A stretch of DNA of 64,000 nt, from positions 806,001-870,000 of the forward strand of contig NZ_CP100445.1 in assembly GCF_024227435.1 (NCBI RefSeq). The letters run 5' to 3'. Positions 46,532-56,060 of this stretch are shown piece after piece. This stretch comes from Natrinema caseinilyticum (GTDB taxonomy: Archaea; Halobacteriota; Halobacteria; Halobacteriales; Natrialbaceae). Each line of letters begins with the position of its first letter. The stretch's first letter is position 1. Below the pieces are notes generated by a model. The model ran no database searches, had not been told where the DNA came from, and saw only the letters and a program-made list of their open reading frames with translations. A program made the position numbers and the translations under genes.

Positions 46532-47197
46532 ATGACTCTGTCTCGTCGATCGCTGCTCGCGGGGGGAGCGGCCGGAACGATAACCCTGACGGCGGGGTGT
46601 CTCGGGTTCGTTCTCGGCAACGAGTCGCTGAAGTTTCACTCGGACCGCGTCGCACCGACCGACCAGGCGATTACGGAAACCGGATACGCGGAGCAATCCG
46701 TCACAGAGGACGTCATCGAGCGATCGGGTGGGGTCGCCGGTGTCGAACGGGATTTCGAAGCGTCGTTCTGGCGCTCAGTCTACACGAAGAGCGTCGAGTA
46801 CATGGGCCAAGAACGCGAGGGGGCCGCCTTCGCTGCCGTCTCGATTCCCGGAATGGAAGTCGCCGGCCGCTCCCTCAACCCCCTCGACGAGATGTCGAAC
46901 AAGGAATTACTCGAGCGGTTCATGGACCAGGTCCAGACCGACCAGGGAGCGATCAGGAACGTCACACACGAGGAGTCGTTCGAACTCGAGGTTCTCGGCG
47001 ACGCTCGCACGGTCGATACCTTCATCGGGGAATCCGAACTCGAAGGAGAGACGATCGAAATCGAGATCAACGTAACGACCTTCAGTCACGAGGGGGACAT
47101 GCTCGTGCTCCTCGGCCTCCTCCCGAAGATGCTCACCGAAGAGTCGGCTAACGTGGAGGTACTGGTGGAATCGGCCGAGCATCCGGTCTCCGGTTGA
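46532..47197 (+). CDS. DUF6517-like Tat lipoprotein
   Basis: The 221-residue protein has a Tat signal and lipobox (SRRSLLAGGAAGTITLTAGC), so it should be lipid-anchored outside the membrane. The mature part begins SLKFHSDRVAPTDQAITETG and has a beta-rich body (TFIGESELEGETIEIEINVT). It resembles haloarchaeal DUF6517 proteins of unknown function. The start at 46532 is the first Met before the signal. It is divergent from the aminotransferase, and its 3' end is followed by a triple T-tract. Confidence 0.75.
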   Translation: MTLSRRSLLAGGAAGTITLTAGCLGFVLGNESLKFHSDRVAPTDQAITETGYAEQSVTEDVIERSGGVAGVERDFEASFWRSVYTKSVEYMGQEREGAAFAAVSIPGMEVAGRSLNPLDEMSNKELLERFMDQVQTDQGAIRNVTHEESFELEVLGDARTVDTFIGESELEGETIEIEINVTTFSHEGDMLVLLGLLPKMLTEESANVEVLVESAEHPVSG

Positions 47198-47205
47198 GCG
47201 CGACT

Positions 47206-47250
47206 CCCGTTTTTCGAACCGCCATTTTCCGAACCGCCGTTTTTCGAACC
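47206..47250 (+). terminator. Triple T-tract tandem terminator
   Basis: Three 15-bp copies, consensus GCCGTTTTTCGAACC, each with a T4-T5 run, lie directly after the stop at 47197. The conserved CGAACC ends at 47220, 47235 and 47250. Oligo-T tracts end transcription in archaea. Because korB ends convergently at 47350, a repeated terminator would protect both genes. Confidence 0.6.
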
Positions 47251-47349
47251 GCTCCGAGCCGTTACGGGCCCGAACCGACACACCGTCGCAGTCTCGCCTC
47301 GATACCGCACCGCGACGAAACGAAATAACCGGCCGACCGAACGGGAGAA

Positions 47350-48213
47350 CTAGTAGAATTCGCGGACGAGGTCCATCGCACCGTCGGGGGCACCGTCCGG
47401 AATGTCGGACATGTCCTCGGTGACGCCGTGTTGTTCGTGATACGGCACCGAGTTTTCGTCCTGATACATGACGCCCTGATATTCCTTCTCGCTGTCGAGG
47501 ATGACCTTCTTCGCGGCTTCGTAATCGTTCGGATCGTGGTCTTCTTCCTGGAGGTCGACGAGACTGTCGCGGAAGTAGTCGTAGGTGTCGACGTCGTTGA
47601 ACGTGACGCAGGGACTGAAGACGTTGACGAAGCCGAACCCGTCGTGTTCGATCGCTTCCTGGACGATCTCTTCGTGACGCAACGCGTCCGATGCGAACGA
47701 CTGGGCGATGAACGACGCACCCGAAGCCAGTGCGAGCGCGAGCGGATTGACCGGCGGTTGCTTCGGTCCTTCTGGCGTCGTCGACGTTTCGAAGTCCGAC
47801 CGCGAGGTCGGCGAGGCCTGCCCCTTCGTCAGGCCGTAGATTCGGTTGTCCATGACCACGTAGGACATGTCGACGTTACGGCGCACCGCGTGGACGAAGT
47901 GACCGGCACCGATCGAGTAGCCGTCACCGTCGCCGCCAGCGACCATCACCTCGAGGTCGGGACGGGCCATCTTGACGCCGGTCCCGACCGGGAGCGCACG
48001 GCCGTGGACCCCGTGGAGGGCGTAGCTGTGCATGTAGGTCCCGATCTTGCCGGAACAGCCGATTCCGGCCACGACGAACGTATTGTCCGGGTCGTTGCCG
48101 GTGTTCGCGAGTGCTTTCATCATGCCGTTCATCGTCCCGAAGTCGCCGCATCCGGGACACCACGTCGGCTGCTTGTCGGATTTGAAGTCGGTAAAGCGTA
48201 CGTCGGAGCTCAT
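47350..48213 (-). CDS. korB: 2-oxoacid:ferredoxin oxidoreductase, beta subunit
   Basis: The 287-residue protein starts MSSDVRFTDFKSDKQPTWCP. It has the cysteine-containing WCPGCGDFG, GIGCSGKIGTYMHSYALHGV, and the ThDP motif VAGGDGDGYSIGAGH ending in VVMDNRIYGLTKGQ. With KorA it oxidises 2-oxoglutarate (or another 2-oxo acid) to acyl-CoA and reduces ferredoxin. Its ATG overlaps the KorA stop by one base (TAATG), so the two are coupled. The 2-oxoglutarate assignment rests on resemblance of the partner; pyruvate is the alternative. Confidence 0.88.
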   Translation of the reverse strand: MSSDVRFTDFKSDKQPTWCPGCGDFGTMNGMMKALANTGNDPDNTFVVAGIGCSGKIGTYMHSYALHGVHGRALPVGTGVKMARPDLEVMVAGGDGDGYSIGAGHFVHAVRRNVDMSYVVMDNRIYGLTKGQASPTSRSDFETSTTPEGPKQPPVNPLALALASGASFIAQSFASDALRHEEIVQEAIEHDGFGFVNVFSPCVTFNDVDTYDYFRDSLVDLQEEDHDPNDYEAAKKVILDSEKEYQGVMYQDENSVPYHEQHGVTEDMSDIPDGAPDGAMDLVREFY

Positions 48214-49967
48214 TATGCTGGCACCTCCTCGGAGAGTTTACTGGTAATCGCGTCCGCGAGTTCGTCCGCTTTGAAGCGAACGCCGGTATACTTGTTGATG
48301 CGTTTCACGCGGGTAAGTACGTCGTGTTCGATCACGTCGGCGAACTGTCCGTTCGCGTTACACTCGACGACGATCGTCTCGTCCGCGGCGTCGATTTCCT
48401 CGCTCAAGTCCGGCCGCGGGAAGAGGTACGGAACCGAGATGACGCGCACGTCGATGCCGTCGTCCTCGAGGTACTCGAGCGCTTCGACGAGCGCCCCTTC
48501 GTTCGACCCCCAGGAGATCACGAGGTTGTCGGCGTCCGGATCGCCGAACTCGCGGTACTCCCAGTCCTCTTCGTTCCGGGCCGTTTCGACTTTCCGGTTG
48601 CGCTTGTCGACCTGCTGGACGCGCTCGTCTTCTTCTTCGGTTCGGCGCCCGAGTTCGTCGTGCTCGAGGCCGGTCGACATGTGCGCGCCGTCGGTCGTGC
48701 CGGGGATCGCTCGCGGGCTGATCCCGTCGTCGGTGACGGCGTGTGCGCGGAATCGACCTTGTTCGTCGAGCCACTCGTCGACGTCGTCCTCGCCGACGAG
48801 TTTGCCGCGGTCGATCTCGACGTCGTCCATGTCGAACGCCTCCGGTGGGAACGTCTGTTCGGTGACCGACATCGCCAGGTCGGAAACCAGAAAGACCGGT
48901 GTCTGGTACTTCTCGGCGTAGTTGAACGCTTCGATGGTCTTCCAGAAACACTCGGTGATCGACGTGGGGGCGACGACGAACCGCGGCACTTCGCCGTGGC
49001 CGCCGTACAGCGCCATGTTGAGGTCACCCTGTTCCTGCTTCGTCGGCATCCCCGTCGAGGGGCCCGAACGCTGGACGTCGGTGATGACAAGCGGCGTCTC
49101 GCTGGTTGCGACCAACCCGAAGGTTTCGGTCATGAGGTCGATCCCGGCTCCCGACGTCGCGGTCATCGCTCGGGCACCGGAGCGTGCGGCACCCAGCGCC
49201 ATGTTGATCGCCGATAACTCGTCCTCGGCCTGAACCACGTGACCGCCGTAGTCTTCGATACGCCCCGTCAGATACTCCATTATGGACGTCGCGGGTGTGA
49301 TGGGATATCCGGCATAGAATCGGCACCCGGCCGCGATCGCGCCCATGCCGATCGCTTCGTTGCCGTTGAGGAGGACGTAATCGTTGTCGGTCGTCTCGAC
49401 GTCGTAGCCGAGGTGGTCCAGGTCGTAGTTTTCCTGAACGTACTCCTGACCGAGCCGTGCAGCTTCCTTGTTGTTCTCGACGATCTTCGACCCCTTTCCG
49501 CCGAAGCGCTTTTCGAGCGCTTCGTCGAGATATTCGACGTCGAAGCCGGTAATCTCACACGCGGCACCGAGTGCGACGATGTTGCGCATGATCGCGCCGC
49601 CGGCGTCTTCGGCCAGCGACTTCAGCGGAACGTCGACGGCCGTCATCTCCTCCGGTATTTCGGCTTCCCACGAGCGTTCGCCGTCGTAGATGATGGCGCT
49701 TCCGTCGTGAAGCTCGTCGAGATTCTCGTCGATCGTCCGCTGGGTGAGTGCGACCAGAATGTCGAGTCGATCGACCACGCTCTGCACCTGGTCGACCGAT
49801 GTTCGAATCTTGTAGGCAGTGTAGCCGCCGCGGATTCGCGACGCGAAGTCCTTCGACGTGAACACGTGCCGTCCGGCCCGGGAAAGTGCCTGAGCGAAGA
49901 TTTTTCCGGTCGAGTCGATACCGTCGCCGGCCTCGCCCCCGATCGCCCAGTTGAGATCCTCAGCCAT
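48213..49967 (-). CDS. korA: 2-oxoacid:ferredoxin oxidoreductase, fused gamma-alpha subunit
   Basis: The start is MAEDLNWAIGGEAGDGIDST (49967). Residues 1-190 are the gamma domain (GEAGDGIDSTGKIFAQAL, DFASRIRGGYTAYKIR). The rest is the alpha domain with LLNGNEAIGMGAIAAGCRFY, PITPATSIMEYL and TATSGAGIDLMTETFGL. The gamma-alpha fusion is usual for haloarchaea. The EDLNWAIGGEAGDG start fits KorA more than PorA. Two gene products suffice for the cytoplasmic complex. Confidence 0.85.
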   Translation of the reverse strand: MAEDLNWAIGGEAGDGIDSTGKIFAQALSRAGRHVFTSKDFASRIRGGYTAYKIRTSVDQVQSVVDRLDILVALTQRTIDENLDELHDGSAIIYDGERSWEAEIPEEMTAVDVPLKSLAEDAGGAIMRNIVALGAACEITGFDVEYLDEALEKRFGGKGSKIVENNKEAARLGQEYVQENYDLDHLGYDVETTDNDYVLLNGNEAIGMGAIAAGCRFYAGYPITPATSIMEYLTGRIEDYGGHVVQAEDELSAINMALGAARSGARAMTATSGAGIDLMTETFGLVATSETPLVITDVQRSGPSTGMPTKQEQGDLNMALYGGHGEVPRFVVAPTSITECFWKTIEAFNYAEKYQTPVFLVSDLAMSVTEQTFPPEAFDMDDVEIDRGKLVGEDDVDEWLDEQGRFRAHAVTDDGISPRAIPGTTDGAHMSTGLEHDELGRRTEEEDERVQQVDKRNRKVETARNEEDWEYREFGDPDADNLVISWGSNEGALVEALEYLEDDGIDVRVISVPYLFPRPDLSEEIDAADETIVVECNANGQFADVIEHDVLTRVKRINKYTGVRFKADELADAITSKLSEEVPA

Positions 49968-50264
49968 GTTATCCTGAGCCTTGCCCCCCATAAATGAAAA
50001 GGCTTCTGAAACCCCAACCGGACAACCGCAACGGTGGGTGATACGTTTGCCAGGAGCGGAGGGTGCTAATTAATCGTTACAAATTTCGAGCTGACGGTTC
50101 CAGAGGTGAAAAAAGGGATCCCCGTCCAAACGAGTCTGCATTCGAACCCGCACGTCGGGATTGTACGCGTCGATCCACCCCGTCGATTTCACGACGAGAC
50201 CAGATCGTGTACAGTCGTGGACGGAACGGAATGTCTTTTCAACCGGCCGCCAAACGGATTCGAC

Positions 50265-50903
50265 ATGAAGGGCACCCCAGTCACCGTCACATCAGTCACC
50301 GACGTCGGTTCCGACACCATCGCGATCGAACTCGAGACGCCCGACGGGTTCGACGCCCTGCCGGGCCAGTTCGTGTTACTCCGAGCGGCGCCCGACGACG
50401 AGGAAGTCGCTCGTCACTACACGCTCTCGTCACCGACCGTGGACGACACCTTCGAACTCACGGTCGGAATCGACCCCGACGGGGATCTCTCACCGTGGCT
50501 CGCCGACCGCGAAGGCGGCGATACCATCCACGTGGAAGGACCGTTCGGCCGGATCACGTACGACGGAACGAGCGACGTCGTCGCGGTCGCAGGCGGGCCC
50601 GGCGTCGGCGCGGCGGTCGCGATCGCGGAAGCCGCACAGGATGCGTCACACGACGCAGTCGTCATCTATCAGGCTGCTGATCCGGCTCACCTCGATCGTC
50701 TCGAGGCGCTCGAGCGGGCCGGCGCAACGGTCGTCTTCGTCGACGACGGTGCGGACGAGGACCTGGCAGCCGCAGTTGCGGCCCACCGAGAGGCGGGTCA
50801 GCTCTACGCGTTCGGCTTCGACGACTTCGTCACGGCCGTCGCCGAGGCCATCGACGACGCCGGCGGTGACCCCGACGACGCTCAGATCGAGAACTTCGGC
50901 TAA
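50265..50903 (+). CDS. Ferredoxin-NADP reductase-like FAD/NAD(P)-binding protein
   Basis: The 212-residue protein starts MKGTPVTVTSVTDVGSDTIA. It has the FAD motif ARHYTLSSP, HVEGPFGRITY and the NAD(P) loop VVAVAGGPGVGAAVAIAEA. It should move electrons between NAD(P)H and an acceptor through FAD. Its position next to the ferredoxin-reducing KorAB genes, on the opposite strand, makes ferredoxin a plausible partner, but that is inference. An in-frame GTG at 50106 gives a 53-residue extension without conservation. Confidence 0.83.
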   Translation: MKGTPVTVTSVTDVGSDTIAIELETPDGFDALPGQFVLLRAAPDDEEVARHYTLSSPTVDDTFELTVGIDPDGDLSPWLADREGGDTIHVEGPFGRITYDGTSDVVAVAGGPGVGAAVAIAEAAQDASHDAVVIYQAADPAHLDRLEALERAGATVVFVDDGADEDLAAAVAAHREAGQLYAFGFDDFVTAVAEAIDDAGGDPDDAQIENFG

Positions 50904-51033
50904 CGGCCCCCCGCGCAGCTTTTCGTTCGGAAACTCGCATCTTCGCCGTTGCCGCGATCGAACCCGCTACTTTCGTGATCGAACGTGACGCCGCGAGCCA
51001 AGGAGTATATGCCTCATCGTTGTCGAACCGCGT

Positions 51034-51960
51034 ATGCACCGGCGCGACGTACTCGCCGTTTCGGCGAGCGCACTGTGTGGAGTCGGAACCGGCTGCGCAG
51101 GTTCGACGTTCGAACGCCGCGGGGCGCGCGATACGGGCGATTCGAGGGTCGCGAGTTCGGCCACCCCGGGAGACTCGGGTGACCGGACTGACGCGAGCGG
51201 TCTCGAATCCGATTCCAGGGGGACGGTCGTGATCGGCGACCCCGACGACGTCGCGTTTTCGGACGCGCATCCGCCCCACGAACTCGCGCTCCGGAACGAG
51301 AGCGGTTCGGCGTTGCCGGTCTCAGTCGAAATTACCGCCGACGGCGGCGACGTCCGCTTCGAACGCGACCTCGATATTCCGACGACGAGAACGCTTCGCG
51401 TACTCGTCGTCGAACCCGGATCATACACCGTTACCGTCACAGCGACCACTCCGAGCGGTGGGGAGTCGAGGGCGACCGTCGGAATCGACCGCCACCCCGT
51501 CGATTGTTCTGCGTCTCGCACGACCGTCGGTCTCCGTGAAACCGGCATCCAGACACGGACGACGTCGCGATCGATCGCGTGTCCCGAGCCGCGGATCGGA
51601 GAAACGTCGATCGAACGCCTCGAGCGGGGCTGTGCGACCCGGGGCGACGTCGACGGTGCCACGGTCGAATTCGCGAACGAAACCGTGACCGTAACCGGCC
51701 GGATCACGACGCCGACGCCGTGTTACGAACCGTCGCTCGCCACGACTGCCTACGACGACCGTCACGACGCCCTCACGGTAGCCATCGACCGCGGTGAGCA
51801 GTCGGGCGGCGGGTGTATCGCCTGCATCGGCATCGTCGATTACGGGGCTCGAATCGATCTCGACGGGCGCTACCCCGGCCGCGTCGACGTGTACCACGAA
51901 ACGCACGACTCGACTCGACTGGTTCGGTCGGCGGAATATCGGTCGGCGGAGTCGGAGTGA
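51034..51960 (+). CDS. Putative Tat lipoprotein of unknown function
   Basis: The 308-residue protein has a signal MHRRDVLAVSASALCGVGTG followed by the lipobox Cys. An Arg/Ser/Thr-rich linker (residues 25-65) leads to an Ig-like beta domain (PPHELALRNESGSALPVSVE, LVVEPGSYTVTVTATTPSG). The C-terminal half is rich in cysteines (SIACPEPRIGE, GCATRGD, TPTPCYEPS, GGGCIACIGIVDYGA), which may form disulphides outside the cell. No named family is recognised. Confidence 0.75.
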   Translation: MHRRDVLAVSASALCGVGTGCAGSTFERRGARDTGDSRVASSATPGDSGDRTDASGLESDSRGTVVIGDPDDVAFSDAHPPHELALRNESGSALPVSVEITADGGDVRFERDLDIPTTRTLRVLVVEPGSYTVTVTATTPSGGESRATVGIDRHPVDCSASRTTVGLRETGIQTRTTSRSIACPEPRIGETSIERLERGCATRGDVDGATVEFANETVTVTGRITTPTPCYEPSLATTAYDDRHDALTVAIDRGEQSGGGCIACIGIVDYGARIDLDGRYPGRVDVYHETHDSTRLVRSAEYRSAESE

Positions 51961-51976
51961 CCGCTCGGTCGGGAAC

Positions 51977-52366
51977 TCAGTGCTCGACGAGCTCCATCAG
52001 GAACCCGCTGGTGTCCCCGGGATGGAGGAAAGCGACCGTGTGACCCCACGCACCCGGGCGCGGCTCCTCGTCGATCAACCGCACGTCGTGATCGCGCGCC
52101 GTCTCGAGGGCTGCCTCGATGTCGTCGGTCGCGAGCGCCAGGTGATGGATGCCCGAGCCGTTCGCCTCGACGTAGCTGGCGATCGTCCCGTCGTCGGTGA
52201 GCGGTTCGAGCAGTTCGAAGTAGCCGCCGCTCCCGCAGTCGAGAAAGACGATGTACATGTCGTCGAATTCCTCTTCGTGTGCGACCTCGAGGCCGAAAAG
52301 GTCGCCGAACAGTTCCGCACACTCCTCCGCATCGTTCGTCGCCATTCCCGCGTGATCGAAGTGCAT
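51977..52366 (-). CDS. mce: Methylmalonyl-CoA epimerase
   Basis: The 129-residue VOC-fold protein starts MHFDHAGMATNDAEECAELF. It has GGYFELLEPLTDDGTIASYV, GSGIHHLALATDDIEAALET and SGFLMELVEH, with His and Glu metal ligands in the expected repeats. It converts (S)- to (R)-methylmalonyl-CoA. The mutase large subunit lies 1.5 kb upstream on the same strand, which supports the call over other VOC enzymes. Confidence 0.88.
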   Translation of the reverse strand: MHFDHAGMATNDAEECAELFGDLFGLEVAHEEEFDDMYIVFLDCGSGGYFELLEPLTDDGTIASYVEANGSGIHHLALATDDIEAALETARDHDVRLIDEEPRPGAWGHTVAFLHPGDTSGFLMELVEH

Positions 52367-52550
52367 CGGTGTCTCTTCCTCGCGGCGCCCGTGTTACTGT
52401 TGTGATTTTTCGCCGGAATTCGGTCGTGCTCGAGACCGGAACGCCGTCGGAATCGGCCCACAGTTCTCACCGCTGGCGAAATCCTGCGCCCTGCGATCTC
52501 CCTGAACACACTGCAAATCAACCGTCCTCCTCCCTGGCACCCGATCACCC

Positions 52551-52656
52551 CTCTCTACGCGCCCCTCGATTCCCGCCTCTCTACGCGCCCCTCGAACCCC
52601 ACCCCTCTACGCGCCCCTCGATTCCCGCCCCTCTACGCGCTCCTCAGTCCCGTCCC
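52551..52656. repeat. Four-copy 26-bp tandem repeat
   Basis: CTCTACGC recurs at 52553, 52579, 52605 and 52631, exactly 26 bases apart. The unit reads CTCTACGCGCCCC then TCGATTCCCGCCC. The last copy runs into the 3' end of the aldo/keto reductase gene, and its stop codon (52644) lies inside the unit. It is not a multiple of three. Confidence 0.85.
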
Positions 52657-53477
52657 CATAGCGGGGCCATCTCGTCAGATACCGCTCCGTCGAGTTCGAA
52701 TATCGCGCGCATCTCCTCCGCCGAGAGTTCGAAATCGAAAATGTCCGCGTTCGCCTCGATGTGGCTCCGACGCGCGGCCTTCGGAATGGCCGCCACGAAC
52801 GGTTGCTGGACGAGCCACCGCAGGGCCACCTGCGCGGGCGTCTTGTCGTACGGGTCGCCGATCGCTGCCAGCCGATCGTCACCGATGACGCCACCCACCG
52901 CGAGCGGACTGTACGCCGTCAGAAGAATCTCGTTCTCGACGCAGTACCGGAAGAGGTCCCGTGGCTGCTGGTACGGGTGGTACTTCACCTGATTCGTGAC
53001 GATCGGCGTCTCCGAGTACGCCATGGCATCCTCGAGTCCGTCGACGCCGAAATTGCTGATCCCGATGTGGTCGACCAGTCCGTCGTGCTGGAGGTCGTTC
53101 ATCGCCTCGATCGTCGCCTCGAGCGGCGCCTCGTCGCTCGGCCCGTGCAACAACAGGAGGTCCACCGTTTCGAGTTCGAGTCGCTCGAGGCTCGCCTGCG
53201 TCGTCTCCCGGACGGCGGCCGGGGCCGCGTTGCGAGGGTGGACTTTCGTCACGACGAACGCGTCGTCGCGGTCGACGTCGCTCTCGGCGATGGCACGGCC
53301 GACCGCCGCTTCGTTGTCGTACATCTGCGCGGTATCGAGATGGCGATAGCCTATCGACAGTGCGGTTTCGACGGCGCGCTGACAGTCTTCGCCGGTCATC
53401 CGTGCCGTGCCGAGCCCGAGGACAGGCACGACCGCTCCGTGTGCGTGGACGGTTCCGGCGATGGAATCCGTGACCAT
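52644..53477 (-). CDS. Aldo/keto reductase
   Basis: The 277-residue TIM-barrel protein starts MVTDSIAGTVHAHGAVVPVL. The catalytic tetrad is visible: Asp in YRHLDTAQMYDNEAAVG, with its Tyr, Lys in FVVTKVHPRN and His in DLLLLHGPSD. AIPKAARRSHIEANADIFDF binds NADPH. It reduces aldehydes or ketones; the substrate is unknown. It splits mce from the mutase gene but is transcribed in the same direction, so it may be in the same unit. Confidence 0.9.
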   Translation of the reverse strand: MVTDSIAGTVHAHGAVVPVLGLGTARMTGEDCQRAVETALSIGYRHLDTAQMYDNEAAVGRAIAESDVDRDDAFVVTKVHPRNAAPAAVRETTQASLERLELETVDLLLLHGPSDEAPLEATIEAMNDLQHDGLVDHIGISNFGVDGLEDAMAYSETPIVTNQVKYHPYQQPRDLFRYCVENEILLTAYSPLAVGGVIGDDRLAAIGDPYDKTPAQVALRWLVQQPFVAAIPKAARRSHIEANADIFDFELSAEEMRAIFELDGAVSDEMAPLWGRD

Positions 53478-53823
53478 GGCCCGTCTTCGACAGCCGCCGT
53501 AATCAAAACCGCCCCGACCGGCGACGATCGATCGGACGTCCGCATCGGACGCGAACCGTCTCGAGACGGAGACAACGACGCTCCTTCGACCTCGAGGGTC
53601 CGCACGCGTCTTCCGTGGCGTTGCCGGCGGTGTGGGTGCCGCCGGCGTCGGTACCAACGCGGGCGCCGTCGTCCAGTACGCGGAGACGCGAACCCGACCG
53701 GTCCCTGATTCCCGGTTCGACAGGACGGGACAGACAGCCCGGACGAAGCGCCCGAAAAACGTAGTTACCGTTCCGAGAGTCAGGTACCAGTGATTACGTG
53801 GTCGAAATCGCCCGTCCGATCGT
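53478..53823. other. Intergenic stretch between aldo/keto reductase and mutase
   Basis: About 350 bases without a family-like ORF. The in-frame extension of the reductase through this stretch is Arg/Ser/Pro-rich and looks non-coding. No repeat is seen. Confidence 0.4.
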
Positions 53824-55506
53824 TCAGACCGCGCTGCCGGGCTGGTACTCACCGAACTCGTCGCGCATGACGTTACAGATCTCGCCGACCGTCGCGTAGG
53901 CCTTGACCGCGTCGATGATGTACGGCATCAGGTTCTGGTCGCTCTGTGTCGCATCGCGAAGCGCCTCGAGCGCCGCGTCGACGGCCTCGTCGTCGCGTTC
54001 CCCGCGAACGCTCTCGAGACGATCGATCTGGCGCTGCTGGTCGTCCTCCGTAATCTCCTGGACGTCCATCTCGGGTTCTTCGTCGACCTCGAACTCGTTG
54101 ACGCCGACGATGATGCGCTCTTTCTCCTCGATTTCCTTCTGGCGGTCGAAGGCCGTGTCCTGGATCTGGCGCTGAACCCACTGTTGCTCGACCGCCTCGA
54201 GCATGCCGCCGCGCTCTTCGACGTCCTCTAGGATCTCGTAGGCGTCTGCTTCCACCTCGTCGGTCAGCGATTCGACGTAGTAGCTGCCCGCCAGCGGATC
54301 GATGGTGTCGGCCGCGCCGGATTCGTGGGCGAGAATCTGTTGGGTTCGCAGGGCGGTTCGGACGGATTCTTCGGTCGGCAGGGCCAGCGCTTCGTCCTTG
54401 CCGTTGGTGTGAAGGCTCTGGGTACCCCCGAGGACGGCCGCGAGCGCCTGATAGGCGACGCGGACGACGTTGTTCTCGATCTGTTGGGCGGTCAGCATCG
54501 ACCCGGCGGTCTGGGTGTGGAATTTGAGCTGCTTCGATTTGGGGTCGTCGGGATCGAAGCGCTCCTCGATGATGTCGTGCCACATCCGGCGAGCGGCGCG
54601 GAACTTCGCGACCTCCTCGAAGATGTTGTTGTGGCCGTTGAAGAAGAACGAGAGCTGCGGCGCGAACTCGTCGACGTCCAGTCCGGCTTCGATCGCCGTC
54701 TCGACGTACTCGATACCGTTCCCCAGCGTGAAAGCGAGTTCCTGGGCGGCCGTCGACCCGGCTTCGCGAATGTGATAGCCCGAGATCGAGATGGTGTTGA
54801 ACTTCGGAGTCTCGGCGGCACAGAACTCGAAGATATCCGTGATGATCCGCATCGACGGCTCCGGCGGGTAGATGTACGTGTTGCGCGCGATGTACTCTTT
54901 GAGGAGGTCGTTCTGGATCGTCCCTCGCAGTTCTTCGCGGTCGACGCCTTGCTGGTCACCGACCGCGATGTACATCGCGAGCAGCACCGACGCCGGCGCG
55001 TTGATCGTCATCGACGTCGAGACCTCGTCGAGCGGAATGCCGTCGAAGACGGTCTCCATGTCCGACAGGGAGTCGATCGCGACGCCCGCCTTGCCGATTT
55101 CGCCGGCGGCCATCTCCGCATCGGAGTCGTAGCCCATCTGCGTCGGCAGGTCGAACGCCATCGAGAGACCGGTCTGGCCCTGGTCGAGCAGATAGTGGTA
55201 CCGTTCGTTGGTGTCCTCGGGCGTCGAGAATCCCGCGTACTGGCGCATCGTCCACAATCGACCGCGGTAGCCCGTGGAGTACACCCCGCGCGTGTACGGC
55301 GGCTCGCCCGGATTTCCCAGGTCGGATTCGTAGTCGAGATCGCCCACGTCCGCAGGCGTATAGAGCCGATCGACCTCCTGACCGCCCGTATCAGTCGTAA
55401 ACGTTTCCTTGCGCTCGCCGAACCGCTCGAGGACGGGTTCGACTTCCGCCTCGTGCCACTCGTCCTTGCTGGCACGAATCTCCTCGAGTTCGTCGGGATC
55501 GAACAT
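53824..55506 (-). CDS. mcmA: Methylmalonyl-CoA mutase, large (catalytic) subunit
   Basis: The 560-residue protein has [40 protein letters not shown], the substrate region [20 protein letters not shown] and [20 protein letters not shown]. It covers the TIM-barrel domain only. The cobalamin-binding small subunit must be encoded elsewhere, as is normal in archaea. It rearranges (R)-methylmalonyl-CoA to succinyl-CoA, so it works with the epimerase in propionyl-CoA degradation. Confidence 0.92.
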   Translation of the reverse strand: MFDPDELEEIRASKDEWHEAEVEPVLERFGERKETFTTDTGGQEVDRLYTPADVGDLDYESDLGNPGEPPYTRGVYSTGYRGRLWTMRQYAGFSTPEDTNERYHYLLDQGQTGLSMAFDLPTQMGYDSDAEMAAGEIGKAGVAIDSLSDMETVFDGIPLDEVSTSMTINAPASVLLAMYIAVGDQQGVDREELRGTIQNDLLKEYIARNTYIYPPEPSMRIITDIFEFCAAETPKFNTISISGYHIREAGSTAAQELAFTLGNGIEYVETAIEAGLDVDEFAPQLSFFFNGHNNIFEEVAKFRAARRMWHDIIEERFDPDDPKSKQLKFHTQTAGSMLTAQQIENNVVRVAYQALAAVLGGTQSLHTNGKDEALALPTEESVRTALRTQQILAHESGAADTIDPLAGSYYVESLTDEVEADAYEILEDVEERGGMLEAVEQQWVQRQIQDTAFDRQKEIEEKERIIVGVNEFEVDEEPEMDVQEITEDDQQRQIDRLESVRGERDDEAVDAALEALRDATQSDQNLMPYIIDAVKAYATVGEICNVMRDEFGEYQPGSAV

Positions 55507-55662
55507 TATGGATACCGTTGACGGGACGGGGCTTGAACTTTGATGAACACGGCGGCGCTCCGCGCGCTGGTTCCCGCTCGAACGACGAGCCGGTCCGAAC
55601 GGCCTCGTTCGGTGCCGAGGTCGGTTCCGTCCGGAATCGACCCGATCTCGGTTCCGATCCGC

Positions 55663-56004
55663 TCACACACTGTCGTGTCGGTCGTGTCGCTCGGCCATTC
55701 GGGACGCTTCCTCGGCGTAGCGCTCCCGGGTCTCCGGATCGTCGACGGTGCCGAGGTCAGCAGACGAAACGAGAAGCCCGGCGCGGGTTTCTCGAGCGGG
55801 TCCGGAAAAACTGGTCAGCGCTCGCTCGCGACGATGGTATCGCCGGCCGTCCTCGGTTGCATAAACGAGGATGATGAGGTTGAGTTCGTCGTCCGAGTAG
55901 GTTCGCTCGACGAGCCACACCCGAATCTCGTCATCGGTACCGGACCCGTTCTCGTCAGCATCGGTTCTGCTCGCCGCCATCGAATCGGACCTGTTTTCGT
56001 TCAT
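55663..56004 (-). CDS. Conserved haloarchaeal protein of unknown function
   Basis: The roughly 113-residue acidic protein starts MNENRSDSMAASRTD. Its core is VWLVERTYSDDELNLIILVY, then DGRRYHRRERALTSFSGPAR and RYAEEASRMAERHD. I recall similar unnamed proteins across haloarchaea. An alternative ATG at 56025 gives seven extra residues. It is divergent from the small membrane protein at 56061. Confidence 0.68.
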   Translation of the reverse strand: MNENRSDSMAASRTDADENGSGTDDEIRVWLVERTYSDDELNLIILVYATEDGRRYHRRERALTSFSGPARETRAGLLVSSADLGTVDDPETRERYAEEASRMAERHDRHDSV

Positions 56005-56060
56005 GAGTGTCCCGGAAATCGCCACAACCGCTTTTGCCTCGAGTCGTCGTTCCGTCCCGC

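Noticed and set aside
50106-50264. Longer GTG start of the ferredoxin-reductase-like gene
   Set aside because: The extra 53 residues are Arg/Ser/Pro-rich without similarity to the family, whose fold starts at the ATG at 50265.
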